Assembly: GCA_039707465.1 (NCBI GenBank)
Contig: CM077646.1
Location: 84,339,215 to 84,403,214 of the forward strand
Source of the DNA: Rhabdophis nuchalis
Lineage: Eukaryota; Chordata; Lepidosauria; Squamata; Natricidae
Direction: 5' to 3'
Length of the DNA stretch: 64,000 nt
Shown: in pieces, positions 21,999 to 34,955 of the stretch
Position numbering within the stretch: position 1 is the stretch's first letter
Layout: every line of letters starts with the position of its first letter
Translations under genes and position numbers: made by a program
Notes under the pieces: model-generated
The model's input: the letters and a program-made list of their open reading frames with translations, nothing else
The model's database searches: none
What the model was told of the DNA's origin: nothing

Positions 21999-22395
21999 TA
22001 GCCAGGGGTGACTTACAACCGTTTGTTTAGTGACCATTCAATGTTACGATGACACTGGAGAAAGTGACATGAGAATTTTTCACACTTAACAACTGTTGCG
22101 ACATCCCAAGGGTCACATTATCAAAATTCAGATGCTTGGCAACTGACTCCTATTTATGACAATTGCAGTGTCCTGGGGTCATATGATTATCTTGTGCAAC
22201 CTTCTGACAAGCAAAAATCAATGGGAAGGCCAGATTCACTTAACAACCATGGTAGTAACTTAACAACTGCAGCGATTCGCTTAACAACTATTGCAAAAAA
22301 AGTTATAAAATGTGGCAAAACTCCCTTAATAAATATCTCATTTAGCAACAGAAATTTTGATCTCAGTTACAGTCATAAGTTGAGGACTACCTATA
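21999..22395. mobile_element. Tigger-like MITE, near full length
   Basis: A ~397-bp element. It starts with GGGGTGACTTACAACCG and ends CAGTCATAAGTTGAGGACTACCTATA, which are degenerate inverted repeats. The interior carries many variants of CTTAACAACTG in both halves and GGTCACATTATCAAAATTC. It appears flanked by TA. The copy is diverged. Non-coding; the open frame at 22194-22502 is incidental. Confidence 0.7.
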
Positions 22396-23510
22396 TCATC
22401 CAAATTGCTGGTTTGTTAACATGGAAGCCCTTCACCCCAGAAGACCATTCACCCTGTAGTAATGGTGTAACTGTTGCAGGAGTAGAGTTTGCAATAGCTT
22501 AGGTTTGCTGTGATGAAGAAGATCTTGCTAGAATTCCTCAGAATATTTGGTCTCTAGGACCCATTGTCTTAATTTAATACTCATGCCTTGATTGGACTGG
22601 GATGTCTGCTCACCTGCTAAAGTGAAATGACAGAAAGTGTCAATCAATCCCTTGGAAGTGATTGTGTGATGTATTTGATTCCTCCTGCTTGTTTACTCCG
22701 CTAAAATTGTCACCTGTTTTATCCACTGTTCCATTTCTAAAGCATAAGCAGCAAGCCCAATTAAAGAACACTTTATAAAAAGAGAGCATAACAGTAGCAG
22801 GAAGCTATTATATAAATCCATTTTCCCCCCCAAAGAAGTTTAATTTCATTTAATGCAAACATTTGAGTGGGGGTTTCATTTTAGCTCAATGAAGAAATCC
22901 CATTAGATTCTAAAGGCCCAGATTTATGAAACACATAAACTGGGGCATAATTAGGGATGGTAACAAAATTTACTTTATCTAGATTCCACCCTGGAGTTTT
23001 GTCATGCTATACATTTGCCAACAGGCCTCCAGACTGGAGTGTGGACAATAACATTAGTACTCTGGTGTTAAATTATGTTAAATTAATAGGAAGTTGTGAT
23101 TGCAGATTGCATAAACTCATTTCAATTATTATACAGTAGGGTAGGCAAAAAAATTTTTTTTGGGATGAGAGGATAATTTTCAATTTTGAGAGCACATTTG
23201 GGCACAGCCTGCCACAAAACATCCATAACAAGAAATCTATCCAGTGAGGTTCTTTCTCAACACACCCATGATTCTGTCTGGCACACCTGATTACCATTCT
23301 TATTTCTGTACTGGTATGATCATTTACAAATAATTCATTTGTAGAATGCTTTTAAAAAAATGTTATAAGAATGCCTCCTGGGACTGTGTGAATTAATAGC
23401 TAGATTAGAGTGATATGGGGGCTGTGATTTTGCATAACACCTTCTCATTTGTATATTTGTTTGTTTAGTTAAGACTAAACGAGAAAAAAAAGTGATATAG
23501 TTATATGAGA
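22396..23510. other. No recognised feature
   Basis: AT-rich, apparently single-copy sequence. Nothing nameable. Confidence 0.45.
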
Positions 23511-23518
23511 GCCTAGTG

Positions 23519-23883
23519 CCATGGTGGCGAACCTATGGCATGCATGCTGGAAATGGCACACAGAGCTATCCTGCTTGGCCTCGCTGGCTCCTCTTCCTGT
23601 GCACACACATGCCCCAGTAAGCTGGTCTTCGCATGCGTAGAAGTACCAAAACCTGGAAGAGAAGCATTCTGGCAGTTATGCATGGGTTTTTGTAATGTGC
23701 ATACATGATGGTCAGCTGTTTGTCAGGCTTGTGGCTGCTCCGGAAACCGGCTGCTTTTCCGGGTTTCAGTGCTCCCTCACGCATGAAGGCCAGCGAGGCT
23801 GCGTAGTCCAGGCAGGATGGTTTTGCATGCCATTTCCAGCACACAGGTTGGCATATGGCAACCTAAAAGATTAGCCACCACTG
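23519..23883. mobile_element. hAT MITE (GGCGAACCTATGGCA family)
   Basis: A 365-bp element starting CCATGGTGGCGAACC and ending with a degenerate inverted copy, ...TTAGCCACCACTG. Flanks gcctagtg (23511-23518) and gcctagta (23884-23891) match at 7 of 8 positions with central TA. Its interior is GC-rich and non-coding. A related copy is at 62781-63121. Confidence 0.8.
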
Positions 23884-23891
23884 GCCTAGTA

Positions 23892-24308
23892 CTTGCCAAA
23901 GGACAAGCCTTCAGCCTTATTAATATTCCCAGAAAATGCATGGGATGCAGGAATTTTAAAGAGTAGACATCAGCCATTTCCTTCATCAAACTCAGTTCAC
24001 AAAGCTCCTTGAGGCAGCTTGACATGTACTATGCCTCCTGAGTGTTTGATTCAGTGATCTGGTGCTTGTCACCCATTTATCAACTCAGTCTGGTATTCTT
24101 GGGAGAATTTGTCAGTGGTTTCCATCTTTGCTCTTATTATTCAGCAAGGATTCATTCAGACATGGGGGTCTGTTCTATCAAAGGAAGGGCTTAACCCATC
24201 TCCACCAGTCAAGCAATACTGCAGCTTCCACCTCCTCCATTTTGACAATTCAGGGGACAGCATTAATAGCCAAAGGATCACCATTTCCCAGAACAGTCCT
24301 ATTTGTCT
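23892..24308. other. No recognised feature
   Basis: A plus-strand frame at 24062-24376 (104 codons) runs into the next MITE; its product shows no domain that I recognise. Confidence 0.4.
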
Positions 24309-24316
24309 TTCCTAAT

Positions 24317-24762
24317 CAGTGGTGGGTTTCAACATTTTTTAGAACCTCTTCTGTAGGTGAGGCCTGCTTTGTGTGAGTGGCTTGCCAGCCATGTGACCGC
24401 GTGGGAGTGGCTTGGCAGTCATATGACTGGGTGGGCGTGGCCAACTTGTAAAATGTGGTGAAACTCACTTAATGCTCTTGCTTAGCTCAGAAACACTGGC
24501 ATTTGAAGCATGCAAGTCTTAAAGCTGTCAAGTTACAAGATCCTTGCACCCTTTTCTAAATCCTTTAGAAAAAAAAGAGTTGTTCAAACTTGACAGCTTT
24601 GAGACTTGTGGACTTCAACTCCCAGAATGCTTCCTCTCACTCTTCATCTTGATGATGTGCGTACGGCCGGGGGGACAGAGCTGGAACTGGTTCTAAATGG
24701 CACTGTAGATTTGTGGAACCTCTTCTATAGAAGACATTAGAACTTGCAGGAACCCACCCCTG
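24317..24762. mobile_element. hAT-like MITE, 446 bp, with internal hairpin
   Basis: Termini CAGTGGTGGGTTTCAA and GGAACCCACCCCTG are inverted, as are the subterminal AGAACCTCTTCTGTAG and CTATAGAAGACATTAG segments in part. Flanks ttcctaat (24309-24316) and ttcctagt (24763-24770) match at 7 of 8. The middle holds a second inverted pair: AAGTCTTAAAGCTGTCAAGTT (about 24509) against AACTTGACAGCTTTGAGACTT (about 24587), followed by the foldback-core phrase GGACTTCAACTCCCAGAATG. It may be a composite of two MITE types. Confidence 0.75.
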
Positions 24763-24770
24763 TTCCTAGT

Positions 24771-26490
24771 GCTGGGAAGGGTAATCACGCTTTCACTAAT
24801 GATAAATTCAGTTTGTTCAGCTTTCATCTTGTGTCAAAGTATGCCCTGACATGTATCATAACCCAGATGCAGAGCTCCTGGCATGCTGCCATCAGCATTT
24901 GCCAGCCCTAGGGAGCAGGGCACAGAAATGCCGTAATAGTGAGCATAGAAACACAGGGGGCTGTCACAACTATACTTTGCTTCTTTTATCTTTAAAGAGA
25001 GTGTTGGAAGAAATATCCATCTGGTTCAGTTCCAAGCTGAGAGAAAGACACTGGAAACATGGAGGCTGATTGGAAAAATGGTTTAATGATGAACAGAACC
25101 ACCAAGCACATGGTTCTGGTGCAGCCAACCACATAGAGTTGAGAGGGAGGGCATTATACTTTCTCTTGGGCTTTGCATTTGAGCTTCATGTATTCTATTG
25201 ACTGTTGTCAGACTCCCATGTGACCATGTAGGGGTTATGTAGGGGTCATAGCTGGCTCCATAGAAAAAGTACAAATCCTAGGAGTTTGTCTGAGCTCCCA
25301 GGTTTGGTTGAAGTTTGGACTGCTCTGAGAAGATGCAATGTAATGAGCTCTGTGTCTTCTGCTAAATGGTAGTGGGTTAATCCTATTATGTCCTGAAGGA
25401 TCATGTCCCGTTCTTCTTAATCCCATCATCCTGGAGCTGAAGGTCTTTTGTTTTGTAGATAGGCTGGCCCAGTCTTTCTAAAATGGGCACAAAATATCTG
25501 GGGGTGGGGGCTATTAAGGATCTGCTTCCTGCCTCTAAAAATATGTTTCTCCATTTCTCCTTTAGGGAAATATAATATTCTTTTAATATTCCTCAAATAT
25601 TTCCTTCTTTGGGTAGGGGGACGGGTAGCTTCCCCCCAAAAGTAAGGGGCATTTGTTTAAGCACACACTAGGTGAAGAGAAGGTGAGGCTGGCTGGCAGC
25701 AGATGTTTGGTTAAATGACAGAGTCCTGCATATAAACCTCATAGCTTCCTGATTTCAACAATAGCTGAAGTAACCTAGAGCAATATTGCCTTTAAACTTG
25801 AAAGATTTGTAGACACATTGCTTCCAAGGACCTCCAAGTATGAACATCTCTTCTGCTGCTTCAGTTTCTTCAGCTTTCTCCATCCAAACTCTCAATCACT
25901 ATCTGTTGTTTATTTTGACTCATGAACACAAAGGAAACTCTTCTTGTGAAACAGAGCATTCATGCTTATCAATCTACCACTACAATTAATCACTTACCAG
26001 ATCTTAGCTAATCTTGTTTCTCCTGATTGACAAAGCAGAAAAACAACTGGTCTTTCAATTGCATCATGACAGAAGTCCTTAAGACTTATTCAATGTGTCC
26101 TGAAGGAAATGTTGACAACAGTGTGAGGTAAAATCTCAAAGTGGGCCAGTGCAAAATGCAAAACATCAGTTGTTCATCAAACAAGACTCAACTCCGCTTT
26201 AGTCTCTCACTGAAAATAAAAGCCCTTAAGAACCCCTTAATCTGGAAAAATTGTAAGAAAGAAAGAAACAAAATCCTGCTGCTGTGATCACTATTTGTCA
26301 CAATTATTTTCTCAGTTTCCTGAAGGATAGCAATGTTATTTGCAGCAATGTCCACCGTGTCAGGATCAAAATTCACAGATTTATGTATTATAACATAAGC
26401 TTTTAATAACACTTCAGTGTCCCTGTGCATTAGATTAAGTGGACTGTGATGCAGGCAAGATTATATAATAATGTGAGTCTTTGATGTGTC
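24771..26490. other. No recognised feature
   Basis: Short frames (24851-25069 plus, 25083-25274 minus, 26188-26430 minus) lack recognisable domains. No repeat that I can name. Confidence 0.4.
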
Positions 26491-26522
<32 letters not shown>

Positions 26523-26935
26523 TTTATTTTTAAACCGCACCCTCTCCCCACAGGGACCCGGGGCGGTGCACAGGCAGAATAAAAACAGTCAAAAATACAT
26601 ACATTTCATAAAAAACAATTAAACCAACCCTGTGCTAAAAATTCACTAAAAATGTGCTACCCCATTAAAAAAACCCAAAGACAGAGAGACTATCCTAGGC
26701 CGGCCAGACAGAAGAAGTGTGTTTTTAGCTTGAGACGGAAGGAGCGGAGGTCAGTGGTCATCCTGATATCGGGGGGAAGCTCGTTCCAGAGGGCCGGGCC
26801 CGCCACAGAGAGAGCCCTTCCCCTGGGAGTCGCCCGCTGACAGAGTCTAGTGGACGGCACCCGGAGAAGTCCCTCTCTGTGGGAGCGGATCGGCCATGAG
26901 GATGTATGGGGCAGGATCCGATCCCGCAGATAGCT
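26491..26935 (-). mobile_element. L2-type LINE, 3' part
   Basis: On the minus strand this runs from the CAGCTATCTGCGGGATCGGATCC region through the ORF C-terminus (including TPRGRA, SVAGPALWNELPPDI-like sequence) and 3' UTR to a TAT/AAT tail at 26491-26521. It is 5'-truncated to about 445 bp. A plus-strand frame at 26652-26840 is only its shadow. Confidence 0.9.
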
Positions 26936-28272
26936 GATATATATCTATAGTCATAGATATATGCAATGCTTTTTTAATTTTCTCTAAAAGGCATATCAGA
27001 AAATATCATAAAAACTGTTCCAAGGCTCCCTAGGAATGTTCAATTGGGGCTGAAATCTTTAATCTGTGTTACAGCAAAAGGAGATGGATCTCTCATTTAT
27101 TTATTTAATAAATTTATTTTCATGTCTATTTCTCTAATATATTCATTTTCATGTGCATTTATTTAATGCATTTATTTTTCTTGAACTTGGCAACTGAGTG
27201 TCCTTCTTGGCTTTGCTATGAAAGAGATGTAAAGCTAAGAACTACCATGAGTTCACACAAACCATTAAGGTAAAAATCTGGTCAGATAGTCTATAGTTCA
27301 GTGGGATGTATGATCCCAGTCAGTGTAGATTTATGGATTGTGCAAAGTGAGGAAACTGGAGTAATTCGGAAACTGTCATTCAGTTGTCAGGTTAATGCAC
27401 TGTAGGAATTCAGCATGTGGAAAGAAAGACAAAATTGAGGTTGAAAATAAAGAATGCAGTCCACAAACATAGAGAGCATTCAGTTCTTTTAAAGTATTTG
27501 TCAAGAGTGCCTTTTCAAAGCAGTTAGGACCTTTTTTGAACTTGGTATAGGAAATAAGCCTATAAATAAATAACTTAAGCCTGTAGCTTAAGTGCACTTC
27601 CAGAATCCCTCCACATTGTAAGACCTGCAAATTCTAGGATGGAGAGTGAATGTGCACAGAAGAACATATTTAGGATTTAAAAAAAAAAATTAAACAGTTG
27701 CGGCAAGCAGTATTTGCACAAATTATATAGTAGTTATGTAATGAACAATAGGCCATATCTCTGTTCTGGTCTTACTGTACAAAGGGGGAAATCAAGAAAG
27801 AGAAAAGTATTTTTCACATGTCACTAATAAGAAAAGCCAGCTTGTGTTCATGACTGTGACCAGTCGGATCAAGGGCTAATATATATTTATAATATTCTTT
27901 TTATCACTCATTATCTTTTCATTGTCTGGAAAATGTCATTTCTGTAACACAGTTTTGTGATGAAAAATGGATAGACAATTAAACGTGGAGAGAAAAAATC
28001 TATTCAGAAATTCTCTTTGTATGGAAAGTAAATGCAGCTATAGATGTCAGAGATGAAAAGGCAAGTTATTATTTCCAGTTGAGAACAGTATTACTTTCTC
28101 AGCCAAGACACAGAGTGGGCTAACACTGGCTATTAGATCAATACCTTTCACCACAGGTGAGTACAGCAGGGTCAGAACAGTTGGGTGGCATGTACAGCTC
28201 TCGCCTGATCAAGGGAGGTAGTTAAAAGTAATACAAGTTCCATTTGGGAACTGCCACTGCTATCCTGTAGGA
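26936..28272. other. No recognised feature
   Basis: AT-rich, with a local inverted phrase ATATATCTATAG/TCATAGATATAT directly beside the L2 (26938-26963) and a short ATTTATTTATTT patch near 27100. No gene supportable; the minus-strand 84-codon frame at 27376-27630 is unassigned. Confidence 0.4.
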
Positions 28273-28342
28273 CAGTGTTTGTCAACTTTGGTGACTTTAT
28301 GATATATGGACTCCAGCTCCCGGAATTCCCAGCCAGCATGCG
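28273..28342 (+). mobile_element. Old hAT foldback MITE, single arm
   Basis: CAGTGTTTGTCAACTTTGG, then GGACTCCAGCTCCCGGAATTCCCAGCCAGC, match one arm of the foldback family with many substitutions. No second arm and no clear target duplication. This is an old, half-deleted copy. Confidence 0.5.
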
Positions 28343-28829
28343 ATAGCATCTGCTATTGAAACTGGTTGTACTGTTCTGCTTAATTGTAGAGTTTCTCCTG
28401 AGTGGTATCTATCATACTCTCAAATGATTTCTTCTGGAGTAATGTGCAGTCTAACAGAATTTCATGTGATACACGCATTGTAAGTTAGAAGTATCTTTCA
28501 GCTGTGCAGGTGATATGAATTTTGAGGGAGAAAAAAAACATGTAGTTGTTGAGGATTTATGCTTTGATGAATACATCTGGACTTTTCACACTTGGTTTGG
28601 ATAACTGCAGGCATTTTATGATAATTAATTGGAAGAGCATTGCCTTCTTTGCTAACAAAGAATAATAAAGTGCAATTGAAAAGTTAAATACAGTATTGCA
28701 TTTTTTTAAAAATTGTTTTGTTTTTTAATAATTTATACGGTACCTTCTCCCTTGTATATCATTTTGGTTGTATTTTATAATAATGTATATTGCAGCAACC
28801 AATCAGGCGATTGATAGTTGTAATAATTA

Positions 28830-29310
28830 AAAACTACAACAAGGCATTCAGAAATTAAAAGATTAATGATAAGACTAAGGAAAAATAAAACTACAAATCC
28901 ATAACCAAACATAAAACCAAACTATCACGGTCATCCTGTCAATCAACAAAGCCTTCTGGCATTAGTCATTTTGAAAAGTTTCTAGAAAACTAAAACTTTG
29001 AAGGCTAGCCTAATTTTGAAGGAAAAGCTATTCAATAGTATAGAATTCCCACACCTATGAAGATCTACTCTATGTATTTCATGGAAACAGTTTCTCCTAG
29101 GGTAACACAAATTAAGCACTTGATTCAGGTTTGAGGACACAATTCTACAAGTATTTTGATGCCAAGCCATGCATTCAGAAGCTAATAGGAAGCCAGTGCA
29201 AGGCCTACAAGACAGGTGTGATGTACTTATAGTGAGAAACACAATCAGTAACTGGACTGCTACACTATGGACTAAACTGAAACTTTCAAAATGCCTTAAA
29301 AAAGAATTGA
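28830..29310 (-). mobile_element. Old, diverged L2-type LINE 3' fragment
   Basis: The plus-strand phrase AGGAAGCCAGTGCAAGGCCTACAAGACAGGTGTGATGTA corresponds to the strand-reversed LHWLP-encoding block of other L2 copies, and GTAACTGGACTGCTACACTATGGACTAAACTG to their next block. TTTTGATGCCAAGCCATGCATTC also fits. Many indels remain. The 129-codon minus-strand frame at 28982-29371 across it carries no RT motif and is most likely chance. Confidence 0.55.
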
Positions 29311-29768
29311 GCAGTTGGTTTACAGTTTTTCTGCTGAATTTAAATACGCAAGATAATAAATCATTTACCACCTCCGAGTCCTTTTTGTATAATTTTTAAA
29401 AAGATTTTTTTACAAAAGAAGATTAAAAACTAATGTGAACTATATAAAGCAAGAGAAGGGAAGGAAGAAGAAAGAAAGAAATTAAAGTAATTAAACAAAA
29501 ATTGAAAAGTGCAAAAGAGGAAAAGAATAAAAGAAGAGCAGAGAAAAGATGCAGAGAAGTAGCTTCCAAACTTCCTCATAGTAGTTACAAGTGCAATCAT
29601 AAATGTACATTTAAATTTATGGTTACAACATAACTCCCTTCTTTCTATAATCTATCTAATCATCAAACGCATAAATCACAAGTTCATTTTTCTCTGTTTC
29701 TTATTTTCCAAAAAACTCAATGCTACATATATATTTTATCCCTTTATATACATAACTTAAATACAACC
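29311..29768. other. Purine-rich, A-rich sequence without feature
   Basis: The part 29400-29580 is strongly A/G biased (GGAAGGAAGAAGAAAGAAAG). No nameable repeat. Confidence 0.4.
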
Positions 29769-30172
29769 AGATTTGGTCGCCATGATGTAAGGAAAATGTT
29801 GAGACTCTAGGAAGAGTGCAGAGAAGAGCAACAAAGATGAGTAGGGGACTGCAGGCTAAAACACATAAAGAACAATTGCAGAAATTGGGTATTTCTAGTT
29901 TAATGAAAAGAAGGACTTTCATTAAACATATTAGCAGCCTTCCAATATTTCAGGGGCTGCCACAAAGAAGACAGAGTCATTAGAACAATTAATCACTGGA
30001 ACAACTTGCCTCCAGAACGCTCCAACACTTGTTTTTAAGAAGATGTTGGGTAACCATTTGTCTGAAGTGGTGTAGGGTTTCCTGCCTAAGCAGGGAGTTG
30101 AACTAGAAGACCTCCAAGGTCCCTTCCAACTCTGTTATTCTATTCTATTCTATTCTATTCTATTCTATTCTA
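29769..30172 (+). mobile_element. CR1 LINE 3' end with (ATTCT)n tail
   Basis: Starts AGATTTGGTCGCCATGATGTAAGG (the region for FWSPRC in intact CR1), includes GTGCAGAGAAGAGCAACAAAGATG, AGGGGCTGCCACAAAGAAG, and ends GGTCCCTTCCAACTCTGTTATTCT followed by eight or so ATTCT units (30134-30172). It is internally deleted relative to the longer copy at 41729-43755 and is not coding. CR1 tails of this pentamer are a known source of AATAG microsatellites in snakes. Confidence 0.92.
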
Positions 30173-33100
30173 GTTTTAGCTTATAAGAGGAGGCTTATAT
30201 GATTATACACTTTTTGTTTTTATTGTTTATTATTGCGTATACTGAGTACATTATCTGTCTGAGGTTTGCTCAGAATTATGCCTATTTGAGTTCAGTGGAA
30301 TTTACTCTTAGAAAAGCGTGCAGAAGATGCACGAGTCATGCTGGGTCTCTCTGAGTGGATGACTGATGAAAACAGCAGGTCTTAATGGGCATGCGACATC
30401 TTCATTTTTTTTAGCACAGTGAATTCTTAGAGATTAACATCAGCAAACAACTGTTTGCTTTCTGGATTTGACATATCATTAGGCATTCCAGGATCAAATT
30501 TCCTTTCATGGTATCTATAAGGAAATACAGTGCAAAGGTAGACAGCTCAGTTATGAAAATTAATTTTAACTTGCCATTTAATATTATAAATCTTGTTTCC
30601 GTTTAAGGTGTATGTTTATTCACAAATTGATTCCTTGATGTTTTATGATTAAGAAATAATGCTTTAGAAATACTATGACAATCATACTGCAATATTCTGT
30701 GTCTTAAATCTCAGAAATGTTAATATATCTGAAAATAAAGTTATGAACCATAGAATGAAAAGGAGAACAGATACAGCTATTGGACATGAAATGATGCATT
30801 TAAGCTAAAGAATCAAGGGCCCCAAAAATTGACACTGTGAAGAGAATAAGAACAAAAATAGAAAAAAAGAAATAACAATAACAATAGAAGACAGCACACC
30901 TAAAAAGAATACCACTTCCAAAATATTCTTGGTGACAGATGAGAAAATAAACATTGTGTAATAATTTCAAAGAGTCCAGTATGAAAGCATAAGAAAAAAA
31001 AAACATTAAACTTGTTTTGGCCAAAGTAGGAATCACAGCTGCTGAGACTTTAGTATTCACTTTAGAGGCATTTGGGGTTTCACAGTTCAAGTAATATAAA
31101 GCATGAAAGTAGACACATTCCTGACAAGGAAGTGATGAATAATTTTATAACACAGAGAAGGCTACTGCTAGGGTTTCCCAAAGCTGTGGCTTAACATGGG
31201 AATAAGAATGGATATATTACACACCTCTACCAACATTATATAAAACTTAAAAATCATCATATTATGAAAAATACACTTTATTTACACTGTGATTAGGAGT
31301 GTCCCTGGGGGAAGGATGTTAATATCTGCAAGATGGTGGCCATGGCATCACAACTTGAAGTGCCATGCCTTTTCTACACATAGTAAAAGTGTGCACATGG
31401 TCAAAGGGAGACATGTTCAATCAATAATGATGTTTTGCCCACCATTTTGTAGATGTTTCACTCACTTACAGATGCCAACGAATAGCAGCCAAGATGGTTC
31501 GATAGCAGTTATATTCAACACTGTAATCTGTATTGAATTTGGAGGACAACTGGTGTCAGCTTCAGACTTTAAAGTAGCCTTAGAGAAAATGTGATGTGGA
31601 GATACTGGATCTTTGGAAGCCAACTTCTTTATTTCCACTGGCCTGATTTACTAGGATTGTATAAGCTGGGGCACTAGCAGTGCACAGCCTCATCCCTCAC
31701 ATGCCTGTTCTAGATGGACTAATACCTGATAAGAATTTGATTTGGGGGTTTTCCTACGCCTTATGTTACTGTCTGGGGTCCAGGATTGCTTTGGACAGCT
31801 ATGCTAATGGATGGAGAAGATGAATCTGAACATGAAGATAGGGGGCCCAATGAACTTCTTAGTTTAGAACTGAACAGTTTTGTTTACAGCCACAAGCTCT
31901 GTAATCTCTAACACCATGTGGTGGTCCTGGAAGAGTGTTTAGAAATGGCAGCTGGTGCTAATTCCATAAACTTCATTGCTTGCCAGCATATGTTTTAAGA
32001 TCACATTGCATCAATTGTATATTTATTGAGCTCTGATTTATTTCTAGGCCAATTTCAAGATATTGATATTACCTTTTAAAGCCTAAATAGCTTCAGGCCG
32101 GATGGTTAATTTTACCCATACAACCTTACTGTCTTCTATGAAAGCTTGCTATATGTTCCATGACATGAAGCAATTTAGTTGTTGGGAACAGAAAAAGCAT
32201 TTTTGTTTTACGTCATTCAGTATAAATTGGTACCATTTCAGCTTAACTGCAGATGGATAGTAAAAATATTTTTATTTTGCATGGCTATTACTACTGGTTT
32301 CTTAGATCTGCATTCTGTCTTTCCTCTAGAAGCTGAAGATAAATATACCTTGCATTTCCTCTTTTACTTCAGCCCTCTGAGGAATATAGCTGAGACTGTG
32401 AGTCAGCCAGTGATTGCTCATGGCTGAAAGGGACTTGAAGCTGGCACAATGTTAGAAGACTGAAGATTGGATCATTCTTAACTTGGAATGGACATTAGAA
32501 AAATTGCAGTGATATCTATGATTGCTTCTAGCATTTCAGTTTCATTATAGAAATAGAAAAGACTTGTTAAGGCGAGTTTCAGAGTGCTGTGCAGCTTGCA
32601 GAAGAAGAAAAATAAATGAAGAAGTACCTGACCAAAATATGCTATCTTTGGGAAATCAGCACAAGCTTTGCAAGCAGACAGTTCAAAGGGCAGGAAATAA
32701 CATAGTGAAAATGCTTGGCCTAAAAATCCTTGGGGCGGTGTAATTCTTCAACTTCTTTGAACTGATTTCTTCGTAATGTAGCATCTATAGCTTATGGTTG
32801 GCATCTTAAGATTCTAAGATGACCCTTAGACCAGAAAAAGGACTGTAAGTCATCCAAAACTGAATACTTCTCTAATTCTTACATATAGCTTTGTACCAAG
32901 ACTACAGGACTATCCCCAGAACAGCTATTGCGCTTTGGAAAAATGCCACTGCCAGCATGACTTACAAATGAAACTTTTTCCCTTTTCAACCTTTCCAAGG
33001 TAAACAGTATCTCTTTGTAGCATCCAAGATGGTGACAAAAGGTAAACATCTTGTAATATTTTCCTATCTTGCCTTTATAGGTTCTCTGCCACCTGACTAG

Positions 33101-33401
33101 CAATAACATTTTCAAGTCTTTTGCGAGTATCTTAGATTGTAGTGTTAACCTGATAATAATACGGTCCAAACAGGCAGAACTGGGCAGCAAACTGGAATCC
33201 GTTCAATAATGATGCTCATATTTAAACAGCTCTGATTATATTAATATGTTGTCAATCAGTCTGTTTGATGATAGGAGAGTCAAGCAGGAGATGCAATAGT
33301 TCAGAGCAATTTCTTTCAGAGGAATTTCTCTTACATTTACCAAGCATCCCTCCCCATACACTAGATGACAACAAATAAGTAGAGATATAGAGAAAAATAA
33401 A
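30173..33401. other. No recognised feature over 3.2 kb
   Basis: The longest stretch here without a repeat that I can name. It is AT-rich. Open frames at 30800-31090 (minus), 31289-31594 (plus), 32179-32427 (plus) and 32879-33190 (minus) are 80-103 codons, with no domain, no codon bias and no paired splice signals that I can defend. It may hold old unrecognised repeats. Confidence 0.4.
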
Positions 33402-33612
33402 AGGCAGTTTGACTTAGCAGTTAAGGCACTAGGCTAGAACCCAGGAGACTGTGAGTTCTAGCCCCATCTTAGATATGAAAGCTGGCTGGATAACTTTGAA
33501 CCAGCCACTCACATCACAAAGTTGTTGTTGTAGCAAAATGAGGAAGGAATATTAAGTATGTTTGCTGTCTTGATTTATTTATGAAAATGATAAAGATAGG
33601 ATTAAAAAAATC
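33402..33612 (+). mobile_element. tRNA-derived SINE, MIR/CORE-like
   Basis: The head TTTGACTTAGCAGTTAAGGCACTAGG has a weak A box and GTGAGTTCTAGCCCC a B-box-like segment. Then GAAAGCTGGCTGGATAACTTTGAACCAGCCACTC and AAGTTGTTGTTGTAGCAAAATGAGGAAGGAATATTAAGTATG, and an ending of the TTATTTATGAAAATGATAAAG type. The order resembles MIR-like SINEs. A relative with a different 3' part is at 45507-45716. Confidence 0.65.
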
Positions 33613-34947
33613 TAAACAAAATTTAAAACAGTAAGGCTGCATAAAGGATTTATGCAATTTAAAATCAATTTTGCAGATGGATAATCTCATGGATTACATT
33701 TCTTTTCATTTAAACTAAGTTAGATACTTGAGATAAAAATTCACAAATCTGTTCCCTCAGGCAAGTAACAATGAGATGGAGACTACGATTTCATTTGGGA
33801 ATGGGCTCACATTTTTCAGAGCCTTGTTTTAGAACTATTCGTTAGGCAAGCTTTCTCCCATCTAAGTTGTTATTATGTTGTTGTTACAGTATATCAAAAA
33901 GAATCTTATATCCTCTAGTTCTGAATAAATGCCCATTTCACAGTAGCCATCCAAATATATGCCAGGAAACTGTTGGATCTCTGCAGGATAGTTTAAAAAA
34001 ATAAAATCTCAAAATGAGAAATAGATAATAAGAACTTAACCTTTATGCGCACCAAACAATATATTGTTCCCAGGGCAGCCTTTTTCAGTATAACTATTTT
34101 GCTCATATTATTATTCAGATTACATTTTGTTTCATATCCTCATGCTACATGACATAAAATAAAGATGTGATCATGAGTGCTGCACCATTTTTATAAATAC
34201 TATAGAAAGACTTCAACAAGTAAATTGGTGCTGAACCCTGCAGGAAAAAAGCTGATCAAATAGAGCAGTCAACATTTGCAAAATGTTTATTGTATGATGG
34301 CTTGACAGTACAATTAATAATAACAGGGTTTTGTTTGCATGAATATTTTAAAGATGGCTGGTCTTTCTCAGACAGGAAAGAATGCGTATAAGATAATTAT
34401 TACCAATGGTGAGAAATGTATTACTTGCTTGTGAAGAAATGATATAAAACAGCTCCAATCACCAGTCATTGCCTATGACAAGTAAGGGAAGCAGCATGAG
34501 CTAAATTGATCAGGCCCTCTGGGCATCCTTGACATTGCTTGTCCAAACTATTGTTAAGTCTTTTAATTATTTAACCAAAGTTGGTATTGCGCCACTTTCA
34601 GTAAAAACAAGAATGCTGATGATCCATAAATTGTGTGGCCTTCTCTGCATTCGTCCTGTCTAAATGCAATTTCCAATATTACAGAAAAATATGTATTGAA
34701 ACTTCCTGCATTTCAGGATAAGGCAAAGAGGTTTTTGACTTCTGAGGAAGAAATGGTAGACTGAAGACAGTTCTGTGAAAAGCAGAACTGACAATTGCAA
34801 CAAAATGAAGAGCCAGAAAGTAGACCAACTTTTTTGACAATTCCTCTCCGGAAAGAAAGGGATTTGAGATTGCCTCCAAGTGCTCCAGATGGCTGCTCTT
34901 CACGAGAGACTTCAAGACAGCAATCTCCAGCAGAATTAGAGGTCTAG
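33613..34947. other. No recognised feature
   Basis: AT-rich. The 106-codon minus-strand frame at 34679-34999 runs into the foldback element and is not convincing as a gene. Confidence 0.4.
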
Positions 34948-34955
34948 GTCTAGGA

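Noticed and set aside
24771..28272. A bacterial or phage origin of any part of the window
   Set aside because: No Shine-Dalgarno-led operons, long dense frames or tRNA clusters; repeats are typical of a reptile genome.
28982..29371. A 129-codon minus-strand frame as a host gene
   Set aside because: It lies over an old L2 fragment, has no domain and no homologous wording to the LINE frame; chance opening is more likely.
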